A DNA stretch of 64,000 nucleotides from Trachythela sp. YZ-2020 (taxonomy: Eukaryota; Cnidaria; Anthozoa; Malacalcyonacea; Clavulariidae), in contig JADLSH010000271.1 of the NCBI GenBank assembly GCA_016169945.1, positions 186,001 to 250,000 on the forward strand, in the 5' to 3' direction. The notes beneath the pieces were generated by a model, which searched no databases, was not told the origin of the DNA, and saw nothing but the letters and a program-made list of their open reading frames with translations. Position numbers and translations under genes: made by a program. Below, piece by piece: positions 53,369 through 63,732 of the stretch. Within the stretch, counting starts at the first letter, position 1; each line of letters opens with the position of its first letter.

Positions 53369-54468
53369 GAGTGAACTTCAGCTGTAAATAATATACACAC
53401 TATTCTTCAATATAAGCTCGGATTCCATATGTTGGGGCTCTCGCATGCACCATAGCATGCACAGAGAACCCCAGCAGCTGGAATCTGAGCCTACCCACAA
53501 TGTAAATACTAATTTCTGCATATTATTTGTTCTCTTTCTTGAAGGAGTAAACCAAAATCGTATCTGACAGGGATTTTTGTAGATATAGACTTTTGTTCAA
53601 TTAAAAAATTATGAAATCAATTTAAAATGATTTCAACAATACAATCCCAAACAAATATAAATATAAATATAAATACTGTTTTTCTTGATATAATATTCTA
53701 GTCTTATAGTTTATCCAATGCTTGCTTGATCTGTATAGTCCATCTTTACAGATATTCTGTCTCGCTCAGAATAAATAACCATAAATCTTCTATTAAGCCG
53801 GGAGGGGACCTTTTTCAGTCGCATTTGAGGTTAATAATTCCAAGTCCTACAACCACAAATTTCTCAACCTTCTTTTTAAAATCTTCGAGGCTTGAATAGT
53901 ATTGTTTTGGTTTGGGCTTGTGTCGAACAAGTTCACTTCTGGGTGCAGTTGTGTTTACCGATTGCGGTAAACGTCAAGCTTAAACTCTTTATTACCCCGA
54001 TTAAGCGCCGCACTATAGTTAGACAGGTGCGGCGCTAGGCGCTTATTAAATTATTTAATCCAGGTGCGGCGCTTAACGGGGATATACCAAAACATGACCA
54101 AAAACCTTGTTAATATACAAGTATATTTTACACAAGTACTGCCATCATTTCAATGAATTGTATATTGGAAAATAAAAATTATCTTGTAGATCTTATATTC
54201 TGACTATAAAGTGCTTATATCAGCTTATATTCAATCCATAAGCAATTGGGCATATAACTCTCTGAAATTGCACTTTTACGAATATTATAATACATGTGAA
54301 AGAAAAGTATGATTCAGTGGGATTTATCCTGAATTTCTGTATTCCGGTAAATTTGAGCATACGGCTTGAACCCCATGCATAATTACTGAAGCGTATTATG
54401 TAAATCAGTATTAAATTTCCATATGCCCTAGTGATCACAGTCTTATATTTGCAATTAGAAAAATTAAC

Positions 54469-55692
54469 ATGGCTAAGAAACATCAAAGAAACATTGTTGA
54501 GATTAGAAACATGAAAAATTTTCAACAAGAAAAATTTCTTAAAGATCTAGGAAATCAACAATGGGAATATATTTACTTTTTTGCTGATGATCCCGATGGC
54601 ATGTGGGACATTTGGAAGCAATTATTTCTTGAAGTTTTGAATAAACATGCACCTTTGCAATGTAAAAAAATAAAGTCAAGTAGAATTCCATGGATTACAA
54701 AAAATATTAAAAAGTTAATAAATGAGAGAGACAAGCTTAAAAGAAAGGCTATTATCACAAAACTTGAATCAGACTGGCAAAACTTTAAAAAAGCAAGAAA
54801 CAAAGTAAACATAGAACTAAAAAATGCCAAAACAGAATACTATTCTAGTAGGATTGCAAATCAAAAACAATGTCCAAAGGAGGCATGGAAAACAATAAAT
54901 TCTTTGTTAGGCCGTAAAAATAGACCTACTCAGGTAAATGAGTTAAATATTTGTGAGGAAACTTTACAAAGTCCTAAGGAAATTGCTGAAGGCTTTAATA
55001 AATTCTTCTCAGACATTGGTCCAAGTTTAGCAAGTGAAATTAATAACTCTGAAAGTAATTTTCTACAATACATTAAAACATCTGAATCTGAATTCACTAA
55101 TTTCAAAGCTGTAACTGTAGACAACATATATCATCTCCTCCGAGGCCTTTCAAGTTTCAAAGCAACTGGTATAGACAACATCTCCAGTAAAATTATTAAA
55201 ATAGCATCACCTATTATTTCTAGCTCATTAACTTATATATTTAATCAAACCATGACCTTATGCTCTTTCCCAAGTGAATGGAAAGTAGCAAGGGTCACAC
55301 CACTGTATAAAAGTGGTCAACGAAATTTACCAGGAAACTACAGACCTATTTCTGTTTTACCCGCCATAAGCAAAATTATGGAAAGGATTCTCTACAATCA
55401 ATTGTATGATTACTTAACCCAAAATGAACTGCTTTCCGAAAATCAATTTGGCTTCAGAAAATTCCATTCCACTGCTACTGCATTACTAGATTGTACAAAC
55501 AGTTGGTATGTGAACATGGATAGAAAGCAATTCAGTTTGGTAGTATTCATTGATCTAAAAAAAGCATTTGATACTGTGGATCACCAAATTCTACTTAAAA
55601 AACTAGAACTTTGCGGAATCAAAGGGAATGCATATTTACTATTGAAATCATATATTTTTAACCGAAATCAAAAATGTAGAGCGCAAGATTAA
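54469..55692 (+). pseudogene. L2/CR1-type LINE ORF2, EN end and RT (first part)
   Basis: An open frame of 407 codons. It begins just after an endonuclease C-terminal SDHS-like motif (CTAGTGATCAC), so the copy is 5'-truncated. RT motifs include SFKATGIDNISS, WKVARVTPLYKSG, NYRPISVLP, QFGFRK and VVFIDLKKAFDTVDH. A frameshift near 55680 ends the frame. The motif order and spacing fit L2/CR1 RTs. It sits inside transposon B. Confidence 0.85.
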
Positions 55693-56628
55693 ATGTGGTG
55701 TTCCTCAAGGCTCAATATTGGGGTCTTTGTTCTTTCTACTATACATAAATGATTTACCACAATGCTTAAATGAAACTAGGTCCCGATTATTTGCTGATGA
55801 CACAAATTTAACAGCCACGGGTGATACTATAGATGATGTTGAAGTTCTATGAACACAGACTTAGAGAACCTTAGAAAATGGTTAATAGCAAACAAGCTTA
55901 GTCTCAATGTTGCAAAAACTGAATTCATGCTAATTGGATCAAAACCAATGATAAATAGTGTCTCGAATCATCAGATTAAAGTTAATATAGACAAAACACC
56001 AATTAAACAAGTTTTTGAATGCAAGACATTAGGAGTAACTGTTGATCAACATCTCTCCTGGAAAAAAAATACTGAAAATGTATGTAAGAAAATAAATTCA
56101 GGACTCGGTGCCCTTCGTCGTTTGAGGGAATTTGTTGACAGAGACTCGCTTATCTCTGTTTACAATGCAATAGTGCAACCATACTTCAATTATTGTTGTG
56201 AAGTATGGAATGTGTTTGGTGAAACCCAGTCAACAAGACTACAAAAACTGCATAATAGAGCAGCTCGCATAATTACATATTCGAGCAATGAAGTTCATCA
56301 TGATATCGTGTTAAACGAATTAGGATGGCAACCACATAAAATGCAACGAATAAAAGCAAAGGCTAAGGTTGTAAAATTTATGTTTAAAATTTTAAATAAC
56401 ATGGGACCAAAGAGTCTCACAAACCTTTTTACTAACAAAAACGAAACGACAAGTTACAATCTTCGGAACGTTTCATCGGCCGTTTGTTTGCCACAAACTC
56501 GTACAAACAACATGAAAAAGAGTTTCATGTTTGATAGGGCATTCATATGGAACTCTTTACCAAAGGAAATAAGAGAAAGCAAATCACTGCAAATCTTTGA
56601 ACACAAAATCGCTACTCACAACTGCTAA
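55690..56628 (+). pseudogene. L2/CR1-type LINE ORF2, RT core and C-terminus
   Basis: After the frameshift the next frame encodes CGVPQGSILG and FADDTNL (the catalytic FADD box). A second break falls near 55850. From 55849 a 259-codon frame covers LGVTVDQHLSW, the thumb region and AFIWNSLPKEIRESKS at the C-terminus. The element ends in ATCTATCTATC repeats at about 56870. Confidence 0.85.
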
Positions 56629-56883
56629 TAACCAGTTGTAAATAATTTGTAAAATACCGTAACTTTATTCTTATTGGATTATTGGTATATTAATACCTTA
56701 GTTGATACTTTATACTTTTTTAGACGGCTTGAAAGATTATTTCTACTTGTACTAGTTTATATTTAATACTTCTCTTTATTGATGTACACGCCTTTCATGG
56801 AAACCAGCTTTTGTTGATGTTATTAGCGTGTATAAATAAAATCTATCTAAAATCTATCTATCTATTGAAACACCATATTATTG

Positions 56884-57270
56884 AATTATAGAAGCTTCTC
56901 GCAACGAGCGATAACTTCAAGCGTAATACTGAAATTATCAATAATTCCATATTCAGAATCTGTCGGTAACTGATAAGAAAGAAACTTACATGTTTCGATA
57001 AGGTTCTTTTCGAAGTGTCTTTCACAAATACGAATGGTTCGTTGATCGATTTGATTTCACAAGCTTGTGTCTATCTCTCGATCTCTTATCACAAGGCTCA
57101 CCCACGCTTCGCGAGTTTTGGTCGATAAATCGTCGTATTTTGTTGGAATTCGAAAAATACCAACACCTACGTGCTTTCTACTAGTTCCGCAAGCATAAAT
57201 TGAGCAATTAGCTCCTTGCATCTAAAAGATCTTTCCAAAAACATGCTTTTTAAGCGAGAAATAGCATTCC
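56884..57270 (-). pseudogene. Minus-strand ORF of transposon B (copy of 37710-38078)
   Basis: Same sequence with several indels that break the frame. The protein-like region survives in pieces. Confidence 0.5.
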
Positions 57271-57390
57271 CTTTTATACTTCTCGAATTACTGAATCAGC
57301 TTTCAATGCACTCGTATTGTCACGTGACATAGAACAATAACATAATTTGGCCACACCCCCAGCTTCCAAACCCTGTCTCGATTAACTATG

Positions 57391-57610
57391 ATCAAACATG
57401 TGCCGCATCCTCTATGGATATTCCTGCGGCGACGGTGCAAGTAACTGAATTGGATACATTCTCTCAACCCAAACAAATCTCCCTGACCTGATGGTATATC
57501 CCCTTGGGCAGAAATTTTAGCACATCCCGTCAGCCTTATTGTAAATTGTTCATATAAGCAAGAAAACTTGCAAATATCTCTCCTATTCCAAAAGAGGCAC
57601 AAATAACAGA
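57391..57610 (+). pseudogene. Host LINE continues after transposon B
   Basis: Encodes QVTELDTFSQ and, shifted, NISPIPKEAQITDI, the region before RT motif 1. It links the pieces at 49600-50612 and 57916-59110 as one LINE. Confidence 0.65.
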
Positions 57611-57915
57611 TATTAGTATAAACTTAGTAATAGACTATCACTTTTCCTGCGTTCTGATTGGCTACGCTACTCGTAGACTATTAGTGATAGTCTACTAGTA
57701 GCAAAATTCAAAACAATGGCGTGAAAATTCACGTTTAAAATTAATATTAATACTTTTGTTTACTTTTGTATTGTGTTCCCTAGTTCTCAATAAATGCTAT
57801 AGTTTATACTAAAACAATTAGACAACTCGGCCTCGTTGGCTATGAGCGAATAGTCAACTCGGCTTCGCCTCGTTGACTATTCGCTCATAGCCAACTCGGC
57901 CTCGTTGTCTAATTG
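57611..57915. mobile_element. Crypton-like MITE with 101-bp terminal palindrome
   Basis: Its left part resembles the elements at 31190 and 39075 (CTGATTGGCT followed by CTACTAGTAG). 57815-57915 is a near-perfect palindrome with CAATTAGACAAC ends and a GAATAGTCAAC/GTTGACTATTC core. It interrupts the LINE between codons for ITDI and NKHLRPISLT. Confidence 0.65.
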
Positions 57916-59110
57916 TTAATTAACAAGCATCTACGCCCTATTTCCTTAACGTTAGTTTTGTCTAAATTGGCCGAAGAATTTATGCTTGAAAGACAATCGA
58001 AGTCAGAAATTTTAAGAGTCATTGACCCCAGTCAGTTTTGCGTCGTTCCTAAGTCATCCACTACGTTGGCCCTAATTTCAATGATGCACGAGTGGCTGCT
58101 AGTTACCGATCAAACAGGTAACATGGTTCGTGCAATTCTATTTAACTTTCGGAAAGCGTTTGATCTCCTTGACCACAACCATCTGATAACGAAATTACAA
58201 TCCCTCGAACTTCCATCTTCGTCAATTAACTGGATTATTGGCTTTCTAATCGACCGAAAGCAACTGGTAAAACTAACTTCTAACTGTTATTCTGACAGGG
58301 AAATGTGCGCTCAGGTGTACCGCAGGGAACAAAATTGGGACCCTGGCTGTATATATTGATGACCAACGATCTAACAACTACCCGCACAAGTCCTTGGAAA
58401 TATGTTGATGACACTACCAAGCACTACCTACACTGTCAAGCAGAAGTCATTTACAAAGGAAACCCAAGTTTAATTCAAGAACCCGTTGACGAAGTACAAG
58501 AATGGACACGCTTGAATTTGGCCGAACTCAACGAAGATAAGTGCAAAGAGCTCAGAATCGATTTTTCGCGGAAGCTGACTCAAAACAACCATATCAATTG
58601 CATTCGTGTCAACGGTAAAGAGCTTGATGTAGCCAGTCACGCGAAAATTCTCGGTCTTACAGTCAGCAATGACTGTAAATGGAAAATGCATGTCGATAAC
58701 ATCATATCCAAGGTCAGAAAACGACGATACCTAGTCACGCAGTTAAAAAGAGCAAGAGTTCCTGGAAAATAAATTATTTAAATATACTGTGCATGCACAC
58801 GACGTACCGATAATGGAATACGCTTCCCCTGCATTTCATAACTCCTTACCACAGTACTTAAACTTGGATATTGAAAGAGTTCAAAAAAGATGTAGTAGGA
58901 AAATATTTCCTGGCGTTTCGTACGAAGAAGGACTTAAATTAGCTAAATTAGAAACCTTATAATAATGATCGTAGATCGGAAGCGTGCAAAAAACTCTTTC
59001 TCCAAGCTTATTCTGATACCAACCATAAACTACACAGCTTGATTCCGAAGGAGAACTCATGCCAGTATTCGCTAAGGAAAAGCCGTAAACTTTTAGTGCC
59101 AAGAACTCGA
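57913..59110 (+). pseudogene. Host LINE RT domain with (TCTA)n tail
   Basis: The first frame, 57913-58359, has HLRPISLTLVLSKLAEEF, FCVVPKSSTTLALISM and FRKAFDLLDHN. A frameshift near 58310 leads into VPQGTKLGPWLY, WKYVDDTTKH and NEDKCKELRIDFS (58305-58772). C-terminal pieces continue to about 59110. The YVDD box is intact. A (TATC)n microsatellite at 59120-59152 forms the 3' end. Confidence 0.8.
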
Positions 59111-59119
59111 ACAGATCGT

Positions 59120-59152
<33 letters not shown>
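59120..59152. repeat. (TATC)n microsatellite, LINE tail
   Basis: About eight 4-bp units at the 3' end of the LINE, cut by the Polinton terminus. Confidence 0.9.
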
Positions 59153-59234
59153 AGTAGTAGGGAAAGGCCGGTTTTGGCTCATTTTGCTAAATTTTTCAAA
59201 AAATCCAAGCTCATTTCACACACATGCGCGCGCA

Positions 59235-59342
59235 TGACGTCACGACTTTGCTTCATGACGTCACACATCCCACGGATTCCCCACCCGCTTCGCGGGCTAT
59301 CATGTTACAAAAATGACGTCAAGACTTCGCCACATGACGTCG
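59235..59342. promoter_or_regulatory. Cluster of four CRE-like TGACGTCA sites
   Basis: TGACGTCA at 59235-59242, 59256-59263 and 59314-59321, and TGACGTCG at 59335-59342, all within the putative terminal repeat. The octamer is the classical CREB/ATF site. Whether it acts as a promoter here is inference. Confidence 0.5.
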
Positions 59343-59454
59343 CGACTCCGTGGGAAATCCCCACCCACAACTTTGTAACATGACACCACACATTTTTTTT
59401 TACTTCACGAATTTTTTCTGGCTCACACATTTAATATTATTTATATTTTTTTAA

Positions 59455-59625
59455 TCTTCAAACACAAGTTTTGCCTTCCTGTTTTTTACATGTCCGTACG
59501 CCGTTGTAACTATTCTATCCTCCCCAATTATCCGCTTGTCATCGTTTGCCGACAATGCTATCTTCACGATCCTTTCAGTGAACATATCGTGCTTCCGACT
59601 TCTTAAAGTGTTCATTTTGACCACT
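59455..59625 (-). pseudogene. Polymerase C-terminal end in a shifted frame
   Basis: A separate frame encodes the last part of the polymerase family (LSANDDKRI, TAYGHVKN). It is out of phase with the main frame because of a 17-bp tandem duplication (TTATTAAGTGGTCAAAA) near 59615-59660. Confidence 0.65.
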
Positions 59626-61750
59626 TAATAAGAAAGTGTTTTTGACCACTTAATAAACATGTTTTAAAGTCATCAAAAGTAATGTCTTTTTTGATGACAC
59701 ACTTTTTAACTCCCTTACACTTTTTTTCCTCCTCACCTTCATCCATTTTATACGCGTATAGTTTTGACCTGAGCCCCTCAAACTCTGCTATCTGTTTCCC
59801 ACCAGTCTCATCCTTCATCATACCCAAAACCTTTTTGTTCACTCCGACAGGTATCCCAGAGGGATGATTTGCATCGTAGTTACTGTTGTCAAACTTACTA
59901 CTCAAATCATCAGATATATCCTTATAAAAGTCCTTTGTTTTAATTTCATAACACAGCGAGTCTGTGTCGGTAAATAGCAGGCTTGTATTGTCGCCATACT
60001 TTTTTTTTATGTAGTTGTAATTAAAGTCATACATTAGGGTCTTGGATATGTCCAAGATGCTCATCCCTAAATATATGGGTTTGCGTAGTTTGATGTTTGT
60101 CTTGCTCAAATGAACTGCCACCAGGTTCTCCGAAAATATGGCGATGGTTTTAAAGTTAGACTTTTTGACTAATTTATTTATTTTGTCCTTATTATTCACC
60201 AGCTTGACATTCACCCTGTTCCTTACGTTCTCCATAGTCTTACCAAAGACGGAGTTGTTCATTAATTTGAAAAAGTCATTTTCAAAGTCCGTTGTACCCT
60301 TCTTCCGCAGCTCGGTCTTCAACATAATGTACTTCTCCAACCAGGGTTCCTCATCAAACATAATACCAGAGTGTATTTTTGTCACTATCATACCAAGGCT
60401 CTGATATAACCTTAGGTTTTCATAGTGTACAATATACCTCTCCTTTCCATACAAATTGGGGAAAAGCTTATCCACCTTGTTAATTTCCACCCTCTCCGGA
60501 GCAAGCGGATACTCATTGTGTAGATCGTGCAACTCCTCCGGATACTCCATATCCACAACTAGTATGCACCCCTTACCCACTTTAGTTGCAATACTTTCCC
60601 AGTCTTGCAACTCTTTATTTTCCATCCATCGGAAACCACCGGTTGGTAATGGCTTGCTCATCGCCCATCCATATAAGTTGTTAGCGTCTAAATATGGGAT
60701 AAAAACATCCTCCTCCTTTGGGTCATAGTTGGTCGTGTATTTATTATTTGCCTTTGCGTACCGTTTTGTGACCGTACTAACCCCTCCACGAATGCCCTTC
60801 TCTATGGAGAGATACATATCCGGGTCGGTGATTAGTTCTAAACTTACGTTGGTTATTTTTAGGGCTGCGTTCCATGCCAACCCTAGTGATGTATAATACC
60901 AATACGGGTCCAACCCATAATTTGTCATACATATCTTTCTCAAATTTTCCATCACGTCTGTCAGTAGGAGTACGTCCGTTTTGAGGTACAGGTCGTGATA
61001 GTCTCTCATGGTCTTCATTCCAAATGTTGTCCAAACTTTTTGTGCATGTTCGTAGTCATCATCAGCGTTTAGTTTACTGAAAAACTTATCCTTTGATGGT
61101 AGCGATGTCTCACTAAGCCTATAGAAACAGTTCATGTACTCGTACGGATACACACCCTTTTGTTTCAATAGACCTATTTGCTCCTTATTATAACCAGCTT
61201 TTTGAGATGAATACTCCAAGTTACAAAACTTGTCCTCCCCCAAGTTTTTAACCAAACTATCCAACGAGCTGAGTGTAAACTTTAAAGAGTCTAAAAATCT
61301 TAGCTCACAGTCAGACCCATCACCCAACTCTAATAACTTACTGAACGAGATGTACTTTTCCTCCGTCTTGGGTATGCATCTAATATCTCCCTCGCCAACA
61401 CCCAAGTTTCTTACAAACAAGTGAGAGTCGTACCCTTCCAAATTATGGAAAAGTATTGGTACAAACTTTGGTTGTCTCATCCTGAGGTTACAAATGTTGC
61501 ATGCTGCTCCCTTATACTTTCCGGTTAGATGACAGTGATCCCTAACCTTATAATGCTTTTTATTATACTTAATATTACATGCGTAACATGTTTCAGACTT
61601 TTCATAGTCTTCATTGTCTGCCTTTGTCATACAGATTGGAACGGACTCCTCAAACTTTGTAAATATATCACAGACATCCTTCTCCAAAGACTCTACATAT
61701 ACCTCACCCTCATACCTTTGTGTATAATGTACAGTTTTTGGCTCGAACAC
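59612..61750 (-). CDS. Protein-primed family B DNA polymerase, main fragment
   Basis: This 712-codon frame carries the Polinton pPolB core. An EndoVII-like zinc cluster (CYAC at 55-58, HCHLTG, CNIC at 84-87) is followed by an exonuclease block with HNLEGYDSH (about 102-110) and LYLKTDVLL. Palm motif A is DANNLYGWAM (D355), motif B is KLMNNSVFGKT (495-505) and motif C is DTDS (595-598). All catalytic residues seen in the palm are present. The N-terminal exonuclease part lies in other frames upstream and the C-terminus is shifted, so the gene is broken. It would replicate the element from a terminal protein. Confidence 0.88.
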   Translation of the reverse strand: MFEPKTVHYTQRYEGEVYVESLEKDVCDIFTKFEESVPICMTKADNEDYEKSETCYACNIKYNKKHYKVRDHCHLTGKYKGAACNICNLRMRQPKFVPILFHNLEGYDSHLFVRNLGVGEGDIRCIPKTEEKYISFSKLLELGDGSDCELRFLDSLKFTLSSLDSLVKNLGEDKFCNLEYSSQKAGYNKEQIGLLKQKGVYPYEYMNCFYRLSETSLPSKDKFFSKLNADDDYEHAQKVWTTFGMKTMRDYHDLYLKTDVLLLTDVMENLRKICMTNYGLDPYWYYTSLGLAWNAALKITNVSLELITDPDMYLSIEKGIRGGVSTVTKRYAKANNKYTTNYDPKEEDVFIPYLDANNLYGWAMSKPLPTGGFRWMENKELQDWESIATKVGKGCILVVDMEYPEELHDLHNEYPLAPERVEINKVDKLFPNLYGKERYIVHYENLRLYQSLGMIVTKIHSGIMFDEEPWLEKYIMLKTELRKKGTTDFENDFFKLMNNSVFGKTMENVRNRVNVKLVNNKDKINKLVKKSNFKTIAIFSENLVAVHLSKTNIKLRKPIYLGMSILDISKTLMYDFNYNYIKKKYGDNTSLLFTDTDSLCYEIKTKDFYKDISDDLSSKFDNSNYDANHPSGIPVGVNKKVLGMMKDETGGKQIAEFEGLRSKLYAYKMDEGEEEKKCKGVKKCVIKKDITFDDFKTCLLSGQKHFLIKWSK

Positions 61751-62118
61751 GCTCCCATCAAAACACTTAATGTAATAATTAAACCCGCTAGGATTATGTT
61801 TTTGGTATTGGTTGTACTACTCTCACCAATGGGTTTATCCTTCACACCCAAGTCCTCAATGAAACACTCAAAATCTGCGTACACATAAAAAGGTATTGTA
61901 TGCATCCTTTCATAATTAATGAAATATGTCATTGGTGTCTCTCCATTCTTGCCAACCTTTGGATACTCATGCCTCTGATGTTCATTATCCATACATAACT
62001 CAGTATGTTTTTGGAGTAACTCAGGAGTTCCAAACATATTGAGACAGTTCATATAGACATGTTTCTTATGCTCTTTCTTGTTCATCTGAGAGCTGACGAG
62101 CCTGCTCAGACATCCCAC
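61693..62118 (-). pseudogene. Polymerase N-terminal region, second frame
   Basis: Contains a TPELLQKHTELC region and YVYADFECF, the first exonuclease motif (DxE). Frame breaks at both ends separate it from the neighbouring polymerase frames. Confidence 0.75.
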
Positions 62119-62178
62119 AAGAATAGGTTCACATGTTTCTCACCACGCAGTTTTGATAGTCTTAGTGGAAAGACATTT

Positions 62179-62487
62179 TCACTCGCCAAACACATTCACT
62201 CCCACTCCGTTGTTCTTCTCAAACTTACTGATGTCGACAAGTTTCACCGGAAACTCCAACCCATCCCAGCTTAGCTTTTTGGACTGTAGTACTAACATTT
62301 TTGTGAGCCTTTCAGCATTATTATTCACAGGATTCAGTGCCCTGGTGACTGCCCATTTAAAACACATGTCATCGTCATTCTTTACGTTAGTGATGGCTTT
62401 CTTACTTTTAATCTTATCGGGCAGTGGTTTGAAGCCTTTTCCCTTCAATGGTTTGAACTTTGTGATGTAAAGATCCAAAGCTTCCAC
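62179..62487 (-). pseudogene. Polymerase N-terminal region, first frame
   Basis: Has CFKWAVTRALNPV and LSWDGLEFPVKL, the conserved start of animal Polinton-type polymerases. A frame break near 62180 separates it from the next part. The ATG at 62485-62487 is probably the true start. Confidence 0.75.
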
Positions 62488-62492
62488 CCTTT

Positions 62493-62678
62493 TTAATCTC
62501 CATCCGCCTCCTGTTTCTGATACTTTGCCAGCGACTCTTGCATCTTTTCCTTCATCTCTTCGTAAGTCTCACCCACATCGTTGTCTCCAATGATGGTGTG
62601 GGTCTTTGACCTAAAGTTTCCAATAACTGTGACCTCTCCCCCAGTCTTTGGATCATTCTTTGACAACACACACACCAA
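62493..62678 (-). CDS. Small hypothetical Polinton protein, 61 residues
   Basis: It ends 5 bp before the polymerase start and lies in the same direction. It is hydrophilic, with a strongly acidic C-terminus, and no domain is recognised. Tight packing supports a real gene. Confidence 0.5.
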   Translation of the reverse strand: MVCVLSKNDPKTGGEVTVIGNFRSKTHTIIGDNDVGETYEEMKEKMQESLAKYQKQEADGD

Positions 62679-62686
62679 CGTTGTGT

Positions 62687-63232
62687 TTATTTTTTTGCTC
62701 CTTCCACACCAATTAGTCCAACTACCTTTTTTGTGGTTGTCTCTAAAAAAGTCTTTGCATCATACGTTCCCTTTGGTCTAATGGTGTGTCTCATTGCCCT
62801 CCGCCCAATTGCCTCTTGTATAAGAGTTGGCTCCAAACTTTCCTCCTCTTCGTACTTTCCCAAAATCTTCTTTTTCATGAGCCTAAATGCGGCGGACGTC
62901 TTCCTTTTGATGGTTTTTTGAACGTGACTGACGAGCCAATCATACCACCCGTTCATCTTATCCACAGTTTCGGTGGCGGTTGCCTTTGGTGGTTCTTGTA
63001 CGTAGCGAGTGGGAACGATAGCTGGTTGGTTGAATAATGAGATGATCTTTTCTTTTGTTGTCGTGAACGCTTGGGATACCTCACTGACAATGGGTTCGGG
63101 TACGTGACTCACCAACCAATCGTACCATCCGTTCATATTATCAACAATTTCCGACCTCGTCGAAATGTTACCATTATGTAAGTAGCCCTCCGGTAGTGGG
63201 GCGCTAAGATCTTTTAGTACTTGCTCGTTCAT
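62687..63232 (-). CDS. Polinton protein with duplicated NGWYDWLVSHV module
   Basis: 181 residues. The motif MNGWYDWLVSHV occurs at about 33-44 and 93-104, so a segment of about 60 residues is duplicated. Each is followed by a basic amphipathic stretch ending KKI or EKI. The C-terminus (residues 145-181) is basic, with a GLIGVEG tail. No enzymatic motif is seen. It starts just after an AT-rich hairpin at 63232-63260. Its function is unknown; a virion or DNA-binding role would be a guess. Confidence 0.65.
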   Translation of the reverse strand: MNEQVLKDLSAPLPEGYLHNGNISTRSEIVDNMNGWYDWLVSHVPEPIVSEVSQAFTTTKEKIISLFNQPAIVPTRYVQEPPKATATETVDKMNGWYDWLVSHVQKTIKRKTSAAFRLMKKKILGKYEEEESLEPTLIQEAIGRRAMRHTIRPKGTYDAKTFLETTTKKVVGLIGVEGAKK

Positions 63233-63287
63233 TTTATTATAATATTATAATAAAATTATGTTCTTAGACCATTTTTTAAGAGCCCTT

Positions 63288-63673
63288 CTAAGTAAACCAC
63301 GACACCAACATTGCTCCTCCGACTCCCACTCCTACGACTAACACTTTTTCATACTTTTTTTGTTCGTCACTTGGTGTATAAAAGTCACCAAGTTCTGGTC
63401 TCCTCGTAAATCTTTGGTTATCAAACACGATGCTCTGCACTTTACGCAACTCGTTCAAACTTTTGTTGGTGTCGTTGAGGTCTGCGTTTACATCGCTGAG
63501 CTCCTGGCAGAGCCGATCTCATCCTTTTTTAATATCTCGTTCCGGTTCCATGCGTCACGAGCCTTTGTTAAATCCTCCAATGCCTTGTTGTGACGTTTTG
63601 TCTCGTCCAGTGCCTTGTTACTCTCCAACATGTGGAACAAGAAGTTGCTGCCGGAGAACGCCAGTGCGTTCAC
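63288..63673 (-). pseudogene. Polinton membrane protein (MNALAFSG type), frameshifted
   Basis: Begins MNALAFSGSNFLFHML, an N-terminus I associate with small proteins of animal Polinton-like elements. A charged helical region follows. A frameshift near 63505 moves the rest to another frame: a coiled-coil-like stretch with NDTNKSLNEL and a C-terminal membrane segment (VLVVGVGVGGAMLVSWF) ending at 63288. Confidence 0.6.
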
Positions 63674-63732
63674 GACGGCAGAGACTCCATTTATATCATA
63701 AATAAGACTTTAATTCAGCGTCGGCCACGGAC

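Larger units (their letters stand above)
50613..57390. mobile_element. DNA transposon copy B with two nested insertions
   Basis: The termini CATAGTTAAT and ATTAACTATG are flanked by ATTAAAC (50606-50612) and ATCAAAC (57391-57397), a 7-bp duplication with one mismatch. Internal exons, tandem repeat and minus-strand ORF match copy A. It is lengthened by the 710-bp element at 50768 and the LINE at about 54430-56870. A short foreign segment at about 53950-54090 (GTGCGGCGCT repeats) replaces part of the copy A sequence. Confidence 0.78.

Noticed and set aside
59682..61424. Plus-strand ORFs opposite the polymerase
   Set aside because: Antisense to a frame with clear family B polymerase motifs.
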